Assembly (NCBI GenBank): GCA_913061175.1
Contig: CAJXUF010000002.1
Location: forward strand, 1-46,485
Length of the DNA: 46,485 nt
Source: an uncultured Psychrobacter sp.
GTDB taxonomy: Bacteria; Pseudomonadota; Gammaproteobacteria; Pseudomonadales; Moraxellaceae
Direction: 5' to 3'
Position numbers and translations under genes: made by a program. The notes under the pieces were generated by a model. It saw nothing but the letters and a program-made list of their open reading frames with translations. It was not told the DNA's origin and did no database searches. Positions 9,037-17,063 of the stretch are shown piece after piece (positions within the stretch are counted from its first letter, which is position 1; each line of letters opens with the position of its first letter).

Positions 9037-9590
9037 TCAATCGGTGACGTAAAAATGGCTAAACAAACTTTGCAGGCTATCATTGATTTAAACGAAAGCT
9101 AATCATCTATAATTTCTTAATATCTACGACCATTAGTAATTTTTATACTGATAGGTAGCAAAAGCGAAAAACTGACCTCTGATACTAGTGCATAGTGAAT
9201 ATACATTTACTGTGCTGCTTGACCATCTGCCGTGCCTAATTAAGACGATGCACAGTTCTGATTGTTGCAAAGTAACGTGCTACTAATGCTATTGTGATAA
9301 AGCAGTATATAACAAATACAGTGGCTTCAAAATGAACACATGCGTTTTATAGCAATTCATTTGGTATAGACAGTGTTTCGTCTGCCTTATATATTCTCAA
9401 ATGCATGTTTTTCAATCAGCAGATAAGGTTACCAATACTGCATGGCAGATGTCAAAATGCCGTCTCAGTGCTTATACTGGCGACATAATTCTATGTCATG
9501 TTATGATAGCGCCAGTATAAATCATGCCTATCGTTACAACACTTATTAAATAGTGCTTTGTACTGATGTGCTCACAAGCTGAGATTCATT
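9037..9590. other. Intergenic region between divergent genes with nested palindrome
   Basis: No open frame of note is visible. The region separates the minus-strand hypothetical gene from the plus-strand TonB-domain gene and presumably holds promoters for both. Near its right end lies a nested inverted repeat (9472-9520), listed separately. Confidence 0.6.
9472..9520. repeat. Nested inverted repeat (cruciform-like)
   Basis: The outer arms TTATACTGGCG (9472-9482) and CGCCAGTATAA (9510-9520) are perfect 11-bp inverse complements. Inside lies a second hairpin, GACATA/TATGTC (9482-9487 and 9492-9497). There is no T tract, so it is not an ordinary terminator. It lies 71 bp upstream of the TonB-domain gene and could be an operator or a small repeat element. 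Confidence 0.6.
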
Positions 9591-10478
9591 GTGGCCTATA
9601 TAAAAGACTCACAGAGCTATCATTTTTCCGCGCAAGCTCCCAAGCGCGATATAAGTTTGCCTGTCGCTATTGTTATTGCGGTGGCTGTCCATGTGCTGAT
9701 TATCTTCGGGATTAGCTTTTCTATGGGAAAAGACCCAGCTGCTATGATGCAAGATGTGGCAAAGGCGCTGACCGATAACATGCAGCCCAATGAAGATGCG
9801 CACTTTATTGCCAACGCTTCACAAGAGGGCGGCGGTACAATAGAAGAGCAGCTCAGACAAGAGAACAATCAGTTAAGTGCAATGTCTGCTGAGCAAATGA
9901 GTGAGACTCAAGACATCGTTAACTTACAGCGTAAAGTGCGTCAGCAGCGCTATCAAGAGAGTTATCTGCGTACGACGTTGAGTTGGCGTCAGGCCACTGT
10001 AGAGTCGGATAATGACAGCGAGCAAGCGCAAGATGATGCGATGGCGCAAGAAGAGCGGCTACGTAAGCAGATTGCAACCTTAGAAGCTCAGCTATCTCAG
10101 CGTCAGCAGGTCTATGCGACCAAATCCAAAGTCGTGACCATGGATAGTAATTCGACCACACGGGGTGCGGCAGCAGATTATATCAATACATTCCGCGAGC
10201 ATGTCGAGCGAGTGGGCAACTTGCATTATCCTGTGCAAGCGCGTGCCCAAGGCATTACGGGCGAAGTACGGCTAATGGTTATCATCAGTAACGACGGCAA
10301 TATCAAAGCCATTCGTTTGCTTGAAAGCTCGAACTCTACGATATTGGATGAAGCAGCCAAACAGTCGGTACGACAAGCAGCACCCTTTGGTAAGTTCACC
10401 GAAGACATGAGCGATATCGTCGAGCTGCGCTTGATACGTACTTACCGCTATAGTGATACAGTCGAAGTAACGTACTAG
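9591..10478 (+). CDS. TonB C-terminal domain energy-transducer-like protein
   Basis: The protein has the layout of a TonB-family periplasm-spanning protein: a short cytoplasmic N-terminus, one membrane anchor (22-43), a Gln/Glu/Arg-rich region predicted to be coiled coil (about 80-175), and a C-terminal TonB domain (about 200-290) containing YPVQARAQGITGEVRL and the APFGKF region. The usual Pro-Lys/Pro-Glu spacer of E. coli TonB is absent; the coiled region takes its place. No exbB/exbD is adjacent. This suggests a transducer for another motor, or a TonB/TolA-like structural protein. The start is a GTG; no good earlier start is visible and the anchor needs this N-terminus. Confidence 0.8.
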   Translation: MAYIKDSQSYHFSAQAPKRDISLPVAIVIAVAVHVLIIFGISFSMGKDPAAMMQDVAKALTDNMQPNEDAHFIANASQEGGGTIEEQLRQENNQLSAMSAEQMSETQDIVNLQRKVRQQRYQESYLRTTLSWRQATVESDNDSEQAQDDAMAQEERLRKQIATLEAQLSQRQQVYATKSKVVTMDSNSTTRGAAADYINTFREHVERVGNLHYPVQARAQGITGEVRLMVIISNDGNIKAIRLLESSNSTILDEAAKQSVRQAAPFGKFTEDMSDIVELRLIRTYRYSDTVEVTY

Positions 10479-10525
10479 GGTTAACGTATTCAAGCACTAA
10501 GAAGATAGGTGCTAAGAAAAAAGCT

Positions 10526-10555
10526 ACTGAAATTAAAGTTACTGAAATTAAAGTT
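10526..10555 (+). repeat. 15-bp direct tandem repeat, two copies
   Basis: The unit ACTGAAATTAAAGTT occurs twice back to back, and related ACTGAAA words follow. It lies between the TonB-domain gene and the MscS gene in a lysine-rich open frame of about 40 codons that has no start of its own. Confidence 0.6.
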
Positions 10556-10669
10556 GCTGGAAAAAATGTCACTGAAAACACGACTGTTAAGAATAACGCT
10601 TAACGCACTATTTTTTATAATCACAGATATCCAAGTTCATAACACACAGCTATAAAATAAAGAGTCAGT

Positions 10670-11545
10670 ATGGAATTTTTAGGTTTTACCGTCGATGTCG
10701 CTACCTTAACGAGCAACGCCCTAGAGCTGGTCATTAAAGTCGGTTTAGCAATACTTATATTTATCGTTGGACGTTGGCTTGCCAAAAAGGCAGTCGCCTT
10801 TTCCGATCGACTGATGACGCGTAGCCATCTGGATGAGACAGTTGCTAGTTTTTTAAGTCGTCTATTGTATGGCGTGCTACTGGTCGTAGTGATTTTAGCT
10901 GCACTTAGCAAAGTCGGTGTACAGACTACTTCGGTCGTCGCAATCTTAGGTGGTGCCGCTGTTGCCGTCGGTTTGTCACTAAAAGACCAGCTATCAAATT
11001 TTGCCGCTGGTATTATGATTGTGACATTTCGCCCGTTTGTACGCGGCGATTATGTACAGATTAGTAGCTACACAGGTACGGTGACTGAGATTACCTTGGT
11101 TAATACCCATCTGACGACCATTAACAATCACGATATCATCATTCCCAATAGCGATATCACGACTTCACCTGTGGTCAATTATACAGCGCTACCCAATCGC
11201 CGCGTCGATATTACCGTCGGTATTGGCTACGATGCTGATATCAAAACGGCTAAAGACGTGATGTTAAGTCTGGCAAGAAATAACCCATTGGCTTTTACTG
11301 ATCCTGAGCCTATCGTGCGAGTGACCAATCTAGGCGATAACTCAGTAGATCTTACCCTAAACGTTTGGACAACCAATGCCGACTGGTGGTCGATGCAATG
11401 CGAGTTACTAGAGCAGTTCAAGCAAGCTTTAGATGATGAGAAAATCGAGATTCCATTCCCGCAGCGCAGTGTCCATGTTAAAGGCTTAGACCATATGATC
11501 AACCAAATGGGTCAAGCGCAAAAGTTGCCACTATCTAAAGATTAG
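10670..11545 (+). CDS. mscS: MscS-family small-conductance mechanosensitive channel
   Basis: The product is an inner-membrane channel that opens under membrane tension and releases solutes on osmotic downshock. At 291 residues it matches E. coli MscS (286). Two N-terminal helices (about 18-36 and 62-80) precede a Gly/Ala-rich pore helix TM3 (about 88-116, with AILGGAAVAVGLSLKDQL). The cytoplasmic beta domain (FRPFVRGDYVQI, then the GTVTEI and IPNS motifs) and alpha/beta vestibule follow. An AAAGAG ribosome-binding site lies about 7 bases before the ATG. It is convergent with ybeY, 49 bp away, with no clear terminator between them. The exact paralogue type (MscS or another member) cannot be settled here. 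Confidence 0.88.
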   Translation: MEFLGFTVDVATLTSNALELVIKVGLAILIFIVGRWLAKKAVAFSDRLMTRSHLDETVASFLSRLLYGVLLVVVILAALSKVGVQTTSVVAILGGAAVAVGLSLKDQLSNFAAGIMIVTFRPFVRGDYVQISSYTGTVTEITLVNTHLTTINNHDIIIPNSDITTSPVVNYTALPNRRVDITVGIGYDADIKTAKDVMLSLARNNPLAFTDPEPIVRVTNLGDNSVDLTLNVWTTNADWWSMQCELLEQFKQALDDEKIEIPFPQRSVHVKGLDHMINQMGQAQKLPLSKD

Positions 11546-11594
11546 TGAGTAGCTGTCTAAGAGTTAGAAAACTGTTTAGTAAAGCAGTGCTAGT

Positions 11595-12194
11595 TTAGAT
11601 ATAAGGATTTGGTAGGTTTAGACCTGCCAAAATCTCAATCTCAAAGTACTCCATCTCATCTTGTTCAGCTTGTCCGAGCTCATGATCAAAACCTAGTAGG
11701 TGTAGCACGCCATGCACTAGCAAATGGGTGATGTGCTGCGCCACGGTTTTGTCCTGTTCAGCCGCTTCACGTACCATCACTTCATGACAGATAATCAGCT
11801 CTCCAAGAGGCAATGTTGGCATCAGCTCAATGACGGCCGCAGGTAATTCGCTTGGATAAGACAAAATATTGGTCGCATAGTCCTTGCCGCGTGCTTCTAG
11901 ATTTAAAGCACGACCTTCGACGTCATCAGTGATATATATATCTAATGTTTTAGACTTTTCCTGCCAAAGCTCAGGATCAATATCTGCAAAATAGGGTAGG
12001 GTCAGACCAGTATTAATACGACCATCTATATAATCTAAAGTCGCCATCATGACTGATAGTAAATGCTCGCGATTATAAAAAGTATCTAATATTTCATCAT
12101 CAATACTGTCGGTCGCACTGATATCAAGTGCTGCTAAGCTGGCATGGTTGCTAGCGATCTTGTCGTCAAAATTAGTATTGTCAGGTTGGCTCAT
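11595..12194 (-). CDS. ybeY: Endoribonuclease YbeY, rRNA maturation factor
   Basis: YbeY is a zinc-dependent single-strand endoribonuclease needed for 16S rRNA 3'-end maturation and ribosome quality control. The metal-binding signature H-x3-H-x5-H is intact as H161, H165 and H171 in HGVLHLLGFDH. The protein is 199 residues; about 45 poorly conserved, acidic N-terminal residues precede the usual fold. The ATG has AAGGA 7 bases upstream. In most proteobacteria ybeY directly follows the phoH-like ybeZ; here both are in the usual order but are separated by about 350 bp with a terminator and a tandem repeat. Confidence 0.95.
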   Translation of the reverse strand: MSQPDNTNFDDKIASNHASLAALDISATDSIDDEILDTFYNREHLLSVMMATLDYIDGRINTGLTLPYFADIDPELWQEKSKTLDIYITDDVEGRALNLEARGKDYATNILSYPSELPAAVIELMPTLPLGELIICHEVMVREAAEQDKTVAQHITHLLVHGVLHLLGFDHELGQAEQDEMEYFEIEILAGLNLPNPYI

Positions 12195-12330
12195 ATTGCT
12201 GTCCTTTTTATTATAAATGTGTTTCTAATGCTGCATCGTCTAGGTGATTTATTTGCCAGTTTTTTACTATAAAAGTAGTTCAATCACTGTTTATCTTATC
12301 GCTAAATTTTTGGCTAATAAATAGAGGCCA

Positions 12331-12384
12331 ATGTATAAAATGTATAAAATGTATAAAATGTATAAAATGTATAAAATGTATAAA
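12331..12384 (+). repeat. 9-bp tandem repeat, six perfect copies
   Basis: The unit ATGTATAAA is repeated six times without mismatch over 54 bp. Such perfect short-unit arrays are prone to copy-number change by slippage. It lies in the spacer upstream of ybeY. Confidence 0.97.
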
Positions 12385-12451
12385 GGCTACTATAGCTAAG
12401 TTACTGGTGGGCGACTAGTAGCGAAAGAGCTAAATTCACTAAACTGTCGGT

Positions 12452-12490
12452 AAGAAAAAACCGGACTACTTTTAGTAATCCGGTTTTCTT
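12452..12490 (-). terminator. Rho-independent terminator after the phoH-like gene
   Basis: An inverted repeat with the core AAAACCGGA/TCCGGTTTT (left arm in 12456-12464, right arm 12479-12487) has a second inner match around ACT/AGT. On the minus strand it is followed by a TTTTTT run. It lies about 55 bp beyond the stop of the phoH-like gene. Confidence 0.85.
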
Positions 12491-12544
12491 ATGCAAGATA
12501 AATGCTTATAGCAAATGACTGTAATTCAGTGATTAGCTTGATTA

Positions 12545-13648
12545 TTACAGATTGGCTGCTGCATTAGCGACAGCTTGTCTACGCTCTTGTTCTTTAATAC
12601 GTTCAAACTTACGTTTTTCTTCTAAAGCAATTTGCTCTTCATCAAATACGTCATAGGCTTCAACAATTTGCTGTACCAATTGATGTCGTACGACGTCTTT
12701 TGAATCAAACTTTGTGATATGAATCTCTTCAATATCTTTTAGAATATCCATCGCTTGTGCCAAGCCTGACTTATGACCACGTGGCAAATCGACCTGAGTA
12801 ATATCCCCAGTAATGACGGCACGTGAGCCAAAGCCCAAACGGGTTAAAAACATTTTCATCTGTTCAGGCGTGGTATTTTGCGCTTCATCGAGAATGACAA
12901 ACGAGTTATTCAAAGTACGACCACGCATATAGGCCAGCGGCGCCACTTCAATAATCTGACGCTCAATCATTTTACCGACTTTCTCAAAGCCTATCATCTC
13001 ATAGAGTGCGTCATATAGCGGGCGTAAGTACGGATCGATTTTTTGGGTCAAATCACCTGGCAAGAAGCCCAGTTTTTCGCCAGCTTCTACCGCTGGACGC
13101 ACTAGCAAAATACGCTCAATCTCATTACGCTCAAGCATATCGACGGCACATGCCACTGCTAGATACGTTTTACCCGTACCAGCTGGCCCAATACCAAACG
13201 ATACATCAGAGCTCAGGACGTTTTTTACGTAGCGCTGTTGGTTGCCACCACGCGGAACGATGCGGCCTTTACGTGTACGTAAACTGATGGGCGTAAACTC
13301 GCTAGCCTCATCCAAGTCTTCATCATATTCCATATCATCATGGTCTTGCTCGTCTTCTTCGATGTCTTCATCACGAGAGAGGCTAGATTGGATGATGAGA
13401 TGCAGCTCTTCTGCACTGATGTCTTTGGTGTTCTGTGCTTCATCTACCATTTTGTAGATAATACGTTCACCGCGTTCGACATTGGTCACATCGCCACTCA
13501 GGCAAAAATCGCCTTGGCGCTGCATGATTTTAATATCGAGGCGTTCTTGGATATATTTCATGTGATTGTTGTATTCACCAAGCACGGTTTTTAGCTGTGC
13601 TGGGGTCAATGATTCAAACTTTATACGGCGGCTCATGGAATCAGTCAA
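12545..13648 (-). CDS. ybeZ: PhoH-like ATPase (YbeZ)
   Basis: This is a cytoplasmic P-loop ATPase of the PhoH family, a usual partner of YbeY and linked to RNA metabolism. An N-terminal KH-like region (about 10-75) is followed by an acidic insert (93-116). The helicase-like ATPase domain has Walker A GPAGTGKT (154-161), VRPAVEAGEKLGFLPGD (183-199) and Walker B VILDEAQN (251-258). At 367 residues it is slightly longer than E. coli YbeZ. The start is probably the TTG at 13648, because AAGGA lies 7 bases upstream; the ATG four codons later would be 19 bases away. Confidence 0.94.
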   Translation of the reverse strand: MTDSMSRRIKFESLTPAQLKTVLGEYNNHMKYIQERLDIKIMQRQGDFCLSGDVTNVERGERIIYKMVDEAQNTKDISAEELHLIIQSSLSRDEDIEEDEQDHDDMEYDEDLDEASEFTPISLRTRKGRIVPRGGNQQRYVKNVLSSDVSFGIGPAGTGKTYLAVACAVDMLERNEIERILLVRPAVEAGEKLGFLPGDLTQKIDPYLRPLYDALYEMIGFEKVGKMIERQIIEVAPLAYMRGRTLNNSFVILDEAQNTTPEQMKMFLTRLGFGSRAVITGDITQVDLPRGHKSGLAQAMDILKDIEEIHITKFDSKDVVRHQLVQQIVEAYDVFDEEQIALEEKRKFERIKEQERRQAVANAAANL

Positions 13649-14247
13649 GCGATTATCCTTTTATTGTGTACCCGACGCTATAATTTGGTTTTAATTGCGT
13701 GACGGGTTGCAGAGATAAAATAGTTAGTGGAATTACAGTGTTTAGGTGATGCAAAGATTGTAGATGATAAAAATGACGGCGTTATTATTATTGTTTTTGT
13801 GGAAGGTGGTAAATGAAAGTAATGAAAGTCTTGCCTTCATTATGGTAGAGAATTTTTAAATTTCAAGCCATACATCAGATAGATAACGCTGTTTTTGTAT
13901 GCTGATTGCAACTGCTACCGCGATTTTCTATAGATTGATTAGATGTTGCTATCAGTTCTATATAATTCATCGCTACCCATCGTATGATAGTGCTCTAATA
14001 AGATTAAGATATTTGAGTTTTATGAATATAAACCTCGTTTATGATGAGAGTAAAGAAACGATTTGTCTACGGTTAAGACCACGGCAGAATAGACAATTTG
14101 TGGTAATCTATGGGCGATACCATATTTTGCTGCAACCCATCTAACAACGGTAGTAACATGATAAAAATTATAAAATAAAGTCAGTGACGAGCGGCTATTT
14201 ATCATTAATCAATTGCTTGTCCAAAAAATTATAATAGGAAAATAACG
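13649..14247. other. Intergenic region, no gene recognised
   Basis: These 599 AT-rich bases separate the minus-strand phoH-like gene from the plus-strand ubiquinone hydroxylase gene. An 81-codon open frame on the plus strand at 13899-14144 has no ribosome-binding site and an unconvincing composition. Promoters for both neighbours must lie here, but I see none that is clear. Confidence 0.5.
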
Positions 14248-15576
14248 ATGCAAGATACTGATTCACATTTATCCAATGCTGACAGCATACCTAAAAAGTT
14301 TGACAGCATATCTAAAAACAAAGAAGCGATAACTGACCAGCAAGTGCTTATTGCGGGTGGTGGTCACGTTGGTTTGTCTTTTGCATTGCTATTGGCCCAT
14401 CACGGTATTGCGAGCACCTTATTAGAAAAAAACAGCTATCCAACCATCAGTCCAACGGATGATAGGACTCGCAGCCATTATTTAGACAGTCGCAATACGG
14501 CGTTATCACGGCGCACGGTACAGATATATCAAGAGATTGGACTGTGGGATGAGTTACAAAGTCATGCCTGCCGTATCGACACCGTACAGATTAGTGAGCA
14601 AGGCAGTTTTGGGCGCGCGCAGCTGAATAAAGCAGAGGAAAAGGTCGAGTCATTTGGGCAAGTCATCGAAAACGCTTGGCTGGGGCGTAAGCTTTTATTA
14701 GCCGCACAGCAAGAGCCGTTAATTACCTTGATAGATAATGCCAATGTGACAACTGTCCAGCAGCAGACCGATAGTGTGACACTTAGCTTTAATTACAACG
14801 ATGAAGCCGAAAACGAGCAGCAGCTTCAAGCTAGCGTATTAGTTGCCTGTGATGGACGCGACTCTACAGTACGCCAATTGCTAGATATAGGTACAACTAC
14901 GTATGACTATCAGCAAACGGCCATCGTCGGAGTAGTAGAGACAGATACGCCACACGAGCATGCAGCGATTGAGCGTTTCAGTCCAGCTGGCCCACTTGCT
15001 GTGCTCCCATTGACTGATCCAGAAGGCGATGGCAATAATGAGTATCAACAAGGCTACAGACGCTCTGTGGTGTGGGTATGCCCAACGGGTGAAGAAACCA
15101 GGTATTTGGAAGACGACGTCCATTTCTTGCAGACCCTACAACAAGCTTTCGGTCAACGCGCTGGCAAGTTTACCGCTGCTGGTCGCCGCGGCGCCTATCC
15201 ATTGACCCGTGTGCTAGCGGATAAGCAGGTAGAAGGGCGCTGCGTCATTATGGGCAATGCAGCTCACACTCTGCATCCTGTCGCTGGTCAAGGCTTTAAT
15301 CTCTGTATGCGAGATGCGCATGTGCTGGCACAAATGCTAAATACACAAGTGCTCAAAGGCGCAGATATCGGTGATGCACAGTTATTAAAGCGTTATGAGA
15401 AAGCACGTCAAACCGACCAGAAGCGAGTGATTCGTTTTTGTGATGCGGTAGTACATGGCTTCACCCATCCTAACCCAGCGATTAAGTTGGCGCGAAATAT
15501 GGCGTTGTTGGCCTTTGATAAATTGCCGAATATCAAGCCACTAGTTGCCACTTATGCGATGGGTTTAAAATCATAG
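14248..15576 (+). CDS. ubiH: UbiH/UbiF/VisC-family FAD-dependent hydroxylase (first copy)
   Basis: This is a flavoprotein monooxygenase of the ubiquinone-hydroxylase family. These enzymes hydroxylate the aromatic ring of ubiquinone precursors using NAD(P)H and O2. The dinucleotide motif GGGHVG lies at 37-42, after a non-conserved polar N-terminus of about 32 residues. A DG motif (CDGRDS) is in the middle, and the flavin-binding GNAAHTLHPVAGQGFNL is at 336-352. The ATG has AGGA about 8 bases upstream. The next gene encodes a second family member. Which ring position each one modifies (UbiH, UbiF or UbiI-like) cannot be assigned from the sequence; ubiH is the best guess for this one. Confidence 0.8.
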   Translation: MQDTDSHLSNADSIPKKFDSISKNKEAITDQQVLIAGGGHVGLSFALLLAHHGIASTLLEKNSYPTISPTDDRTRSHYLDSRNTALSRRTVQIYQEIGLWDELQSHACRIDTVQISEQGSFGRAQLNKAEEKVESFGQVIENAWLGRKLLLAAQQEPLITLIDNANVTTVQQQTDSVTLSFNYNDEAENEQQLQASVLVACDGRDSTVRQLLDIGTTTYDYQQTAIVGVVETDTPHEHAAIERFSPAGPLAVLPLTDPEGDGNNEYQQGYRRSVVWVCPTGEETRYLEDDVHFLQTLQQAFGQRAGKFTAAGRRGAYPLTRVLADKQVEGRCVIMGNAAHTLHPVAGQGFNLCMRDAHVLAQMLNTQVLKGADIGDAQLLKRYEKARQTDQKRVIRFCDAVVHGFTHPNPAIKLARNMALLAFDKLPNIKPLVATYAMGLKS

Positions 15577-15581
15577 CGCTA

Positions 15582-15684
15582 TAGTTGATTCAGTTTAAAA
15601 GAATGACAGCGTTAACCTCGCTTGAAGTATTGCCTATACATCTGCACTCGGTTGCCTTGTCTCTCTTTTAAACTGAATCAACTA
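15582..15684. mobile_element. MITE-like inverted-repeat element
   Basis: Two perfect 21-bp arms (15582-15602 and 15664-15684), inverse complements of each other, enclose 61 bp without a gene. The element begins and ends with TA, which fits a TA target-site duplication of the IS630/Tc1-mariner type, though a palindromic TA would also arise from the inverted repeat itself. The spacer is too long and the arms lack a T tract for a typical terminator. It sits between the two hydroxylase genes. Confidence 0.55.
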
Positions 15685-15742
15685 ACTGTAATTAAGATTG
15701 ATAATAAGCATTCTAATATTGAGCAATATTGAGAGACACCTT

Positions 15743-17026
15743 ATGAAGAACAACCATACGCTGATTATCGGTAGCGGTATCGTTGGGGCAACGCTTGCTC
15801 TAAAGCTGGCACAAGCAAAAATGCCAGTGACGTTGATTGATGCCCGTCCTGAGCGTGATGAATCAGCTTGGCAACATGTACTTAGCAAACGTGATGCACG
15901 TGTCTATGCACTCAGTATGGCTAGTATTAATTTACTTGAAGACATTGGCGCTTGGCAACATATTGCCGCCTCTAAACGCAAAGCAGACTACTCGCAAATG
16001 CAGGTGTGGCAACTGAACGGCATGGGTGAGCTATTATTTGGCGAAAGTGAAGATATTGGCGCCGAGGATAGTAGTAGTAAAACTCATGAATCTATATTAT
16101 TAGGAAGTATGGTCGAGCCTGCTGTCATTGAGCACGCCTTATGGCAGCGTTTGCATGAAGAGGATGTCAGCGACTATCTGACCCTTATCGCTGGTCATAA
16201 AGTTGTCAATATGGATTGGCTAGGGGCGCAGCAAGGCTACCGTGTAACTCTAGACAATGGCGAAGCGATTGATGCGCGTCTCTTAGTTGGCGCTGATGGG
16301 CGCGGTTCATTTGTCCGTCAGCAAGCAGGGATTGGCGTAGATACGCTTGATTATAATCAAACGGCGATTTGCTGTGCGATTCAGACTGAGAAACCGCATC
16401 AGGCAACTGCACGTCAAGCCATGCTACCGACGGGTACACTGGCACTATTGCCATTAGCAGATATAACCGATGTTGATAAGGCAAATCCGCAGCATTGGCA
16501 GTCGATAGTATGGACATTGCCGCGCAATCAAGCATTAGCACTGATAGAGGAAGAAGATCGATTTGTCGCTGATAAGTTAGCGGCTGCCAGCAATTACGAG
16601 TTGGGTGCGATTAATCAAATTGAGTCTATCGCTAGTTTTCCATTAGCAGCGCAACAAGCGAAAAGCTACGTGGCGGATAACTTGGTACTTATTGGCGATG
16701 CAGCTCATGGCGTACATCCGCTGGCAGGTCAAGGATTGAACCTTGGCATGCTGGATGTGACAGTATTATGTGAACAGCTAAAGCATGACTTTACCCGTAG
16801 TGGTGGTACGCTTTGGGGCAGCAATCAAACGCTACGTCATTATGAGCGTACGCGCCGTCCGCATAATAGCCTGATGATGCACAGCTTTTCTGCGCTTAAC
16901 TGGTTATTTGCAGGGTCGCTTGCACAAGTGCGTCCTGTGCAGCAGATACGCAATGAAGGTATGTACCGAGTTAGCAAAATCAAGCCATTGATGCGCTTAT
17001 TTGCTAAGCAGGCTAGTGGGGTATAA
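15743..17026 (+). CDS. UbiH/UbiF/VisC-family FAD-dependent hydroxylase (second copy)
   Basis: This is a second ubiquinone-biosynthesis flavin hydroxylase. It has GSGIVG (10-15) near the N-terminus, the internal GADGRGS motif and GDAAHGVHPLAGQGLNL at 318-334. It is 427 residues from the ATG at 15743, which has GAGAG about 7 bases upstream. A longer frame begins with a TTG at 15698 but adds only a non-conserved hydrophobic stretch read from the leader. The two neighbours are clearly paralogous but well diverged, so they probably act at different ring positions. UbiF- or VisC/UbiI-like assignment remains open. Confidence 0.82.
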   Translation: MKNNHTLIIGSGIVGATLALKLAQAKMPVTLIDARPERDESAWQHVLSKRDARVYALSMASINLLEDIGAWQHIAASKRKADYSQMQVWQLNGMGELLFGESEDIGAEDSSSKTHESILLGSMVEPAVIEHALWQRLHEEDVSDYLTLIAGHKVVNMDWLGAQQGYRVTLDNGEAIDARLLVGADGRGSFVRQQAGIGVDTLDYNQTAICCAIQTEKPHQATARQAMLPTGTLALLPLADITDVDKANPQHWQSIVWTLPRNQALALIEEEDRFVADKLAAASNYELGAINQIESIASFPLAAQQAKSYVADNLVLIGDAAHGVHPLAGQGLNLGMLDVTVLCEQLKHDFTRSGGTLWGSNQTLRHYERTRRPHNSLMMHSFSALNWLFAGSLAQVRPVQQIRNEGMYRVSKIKPLMRLFAKQASGV

Positions 17027-17063
17027 GTAATCGTAACTTTTATTAAATGATAAGAATATCTTG

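Larger units (their letters stand above)
12195..12544 (-). promoter_or_regulatory. ybeZ-ybeY spacer, probable ybeY promoter region
   Basis: No gene is visible in these 350 bases. Reading in the direction of ybeY they hold the terminator of the phoH-like gene (12452-12490), then six 9-bp repeats (12331-12384) that read TTTATACAT on this strand and so contain repeated TATACAT words resembling -10 boxes, then AT-rich leader sequence to the ybeY start. I infer an independent ybeY promoter here; the exact site is not determined. Confidence 0.45.

Noticed and set aside
12331-12384. CRISPR-like array
   Set aside because: The 9-bp units are contiguous with no spacers; it is a simple tandem repeat.
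13899-14144. Possible 81-codon gene between the phoH-like and ubiH-like genes
   Set aside because: No ribosome-binding site, atypical composition rich in Tyr, Ile and Arg, and no recognisable features; it looks like chance in an AT-rich spacer.
15582-15684. Reading the 21-bp inverted repeat as a simple terminator of the first hydroxylase gene
   Set aside because: The loop of 61 bases is too long and no T tract follows the right arm.
15698-15742. Upstream TTG start for the second ubiquinone hydroxylase
   Set aside because: The extra 15 residues are read from the leader, and the ATG at 15743 has its own ribosome-binding site and places the GSGIVG motif at the usual position.
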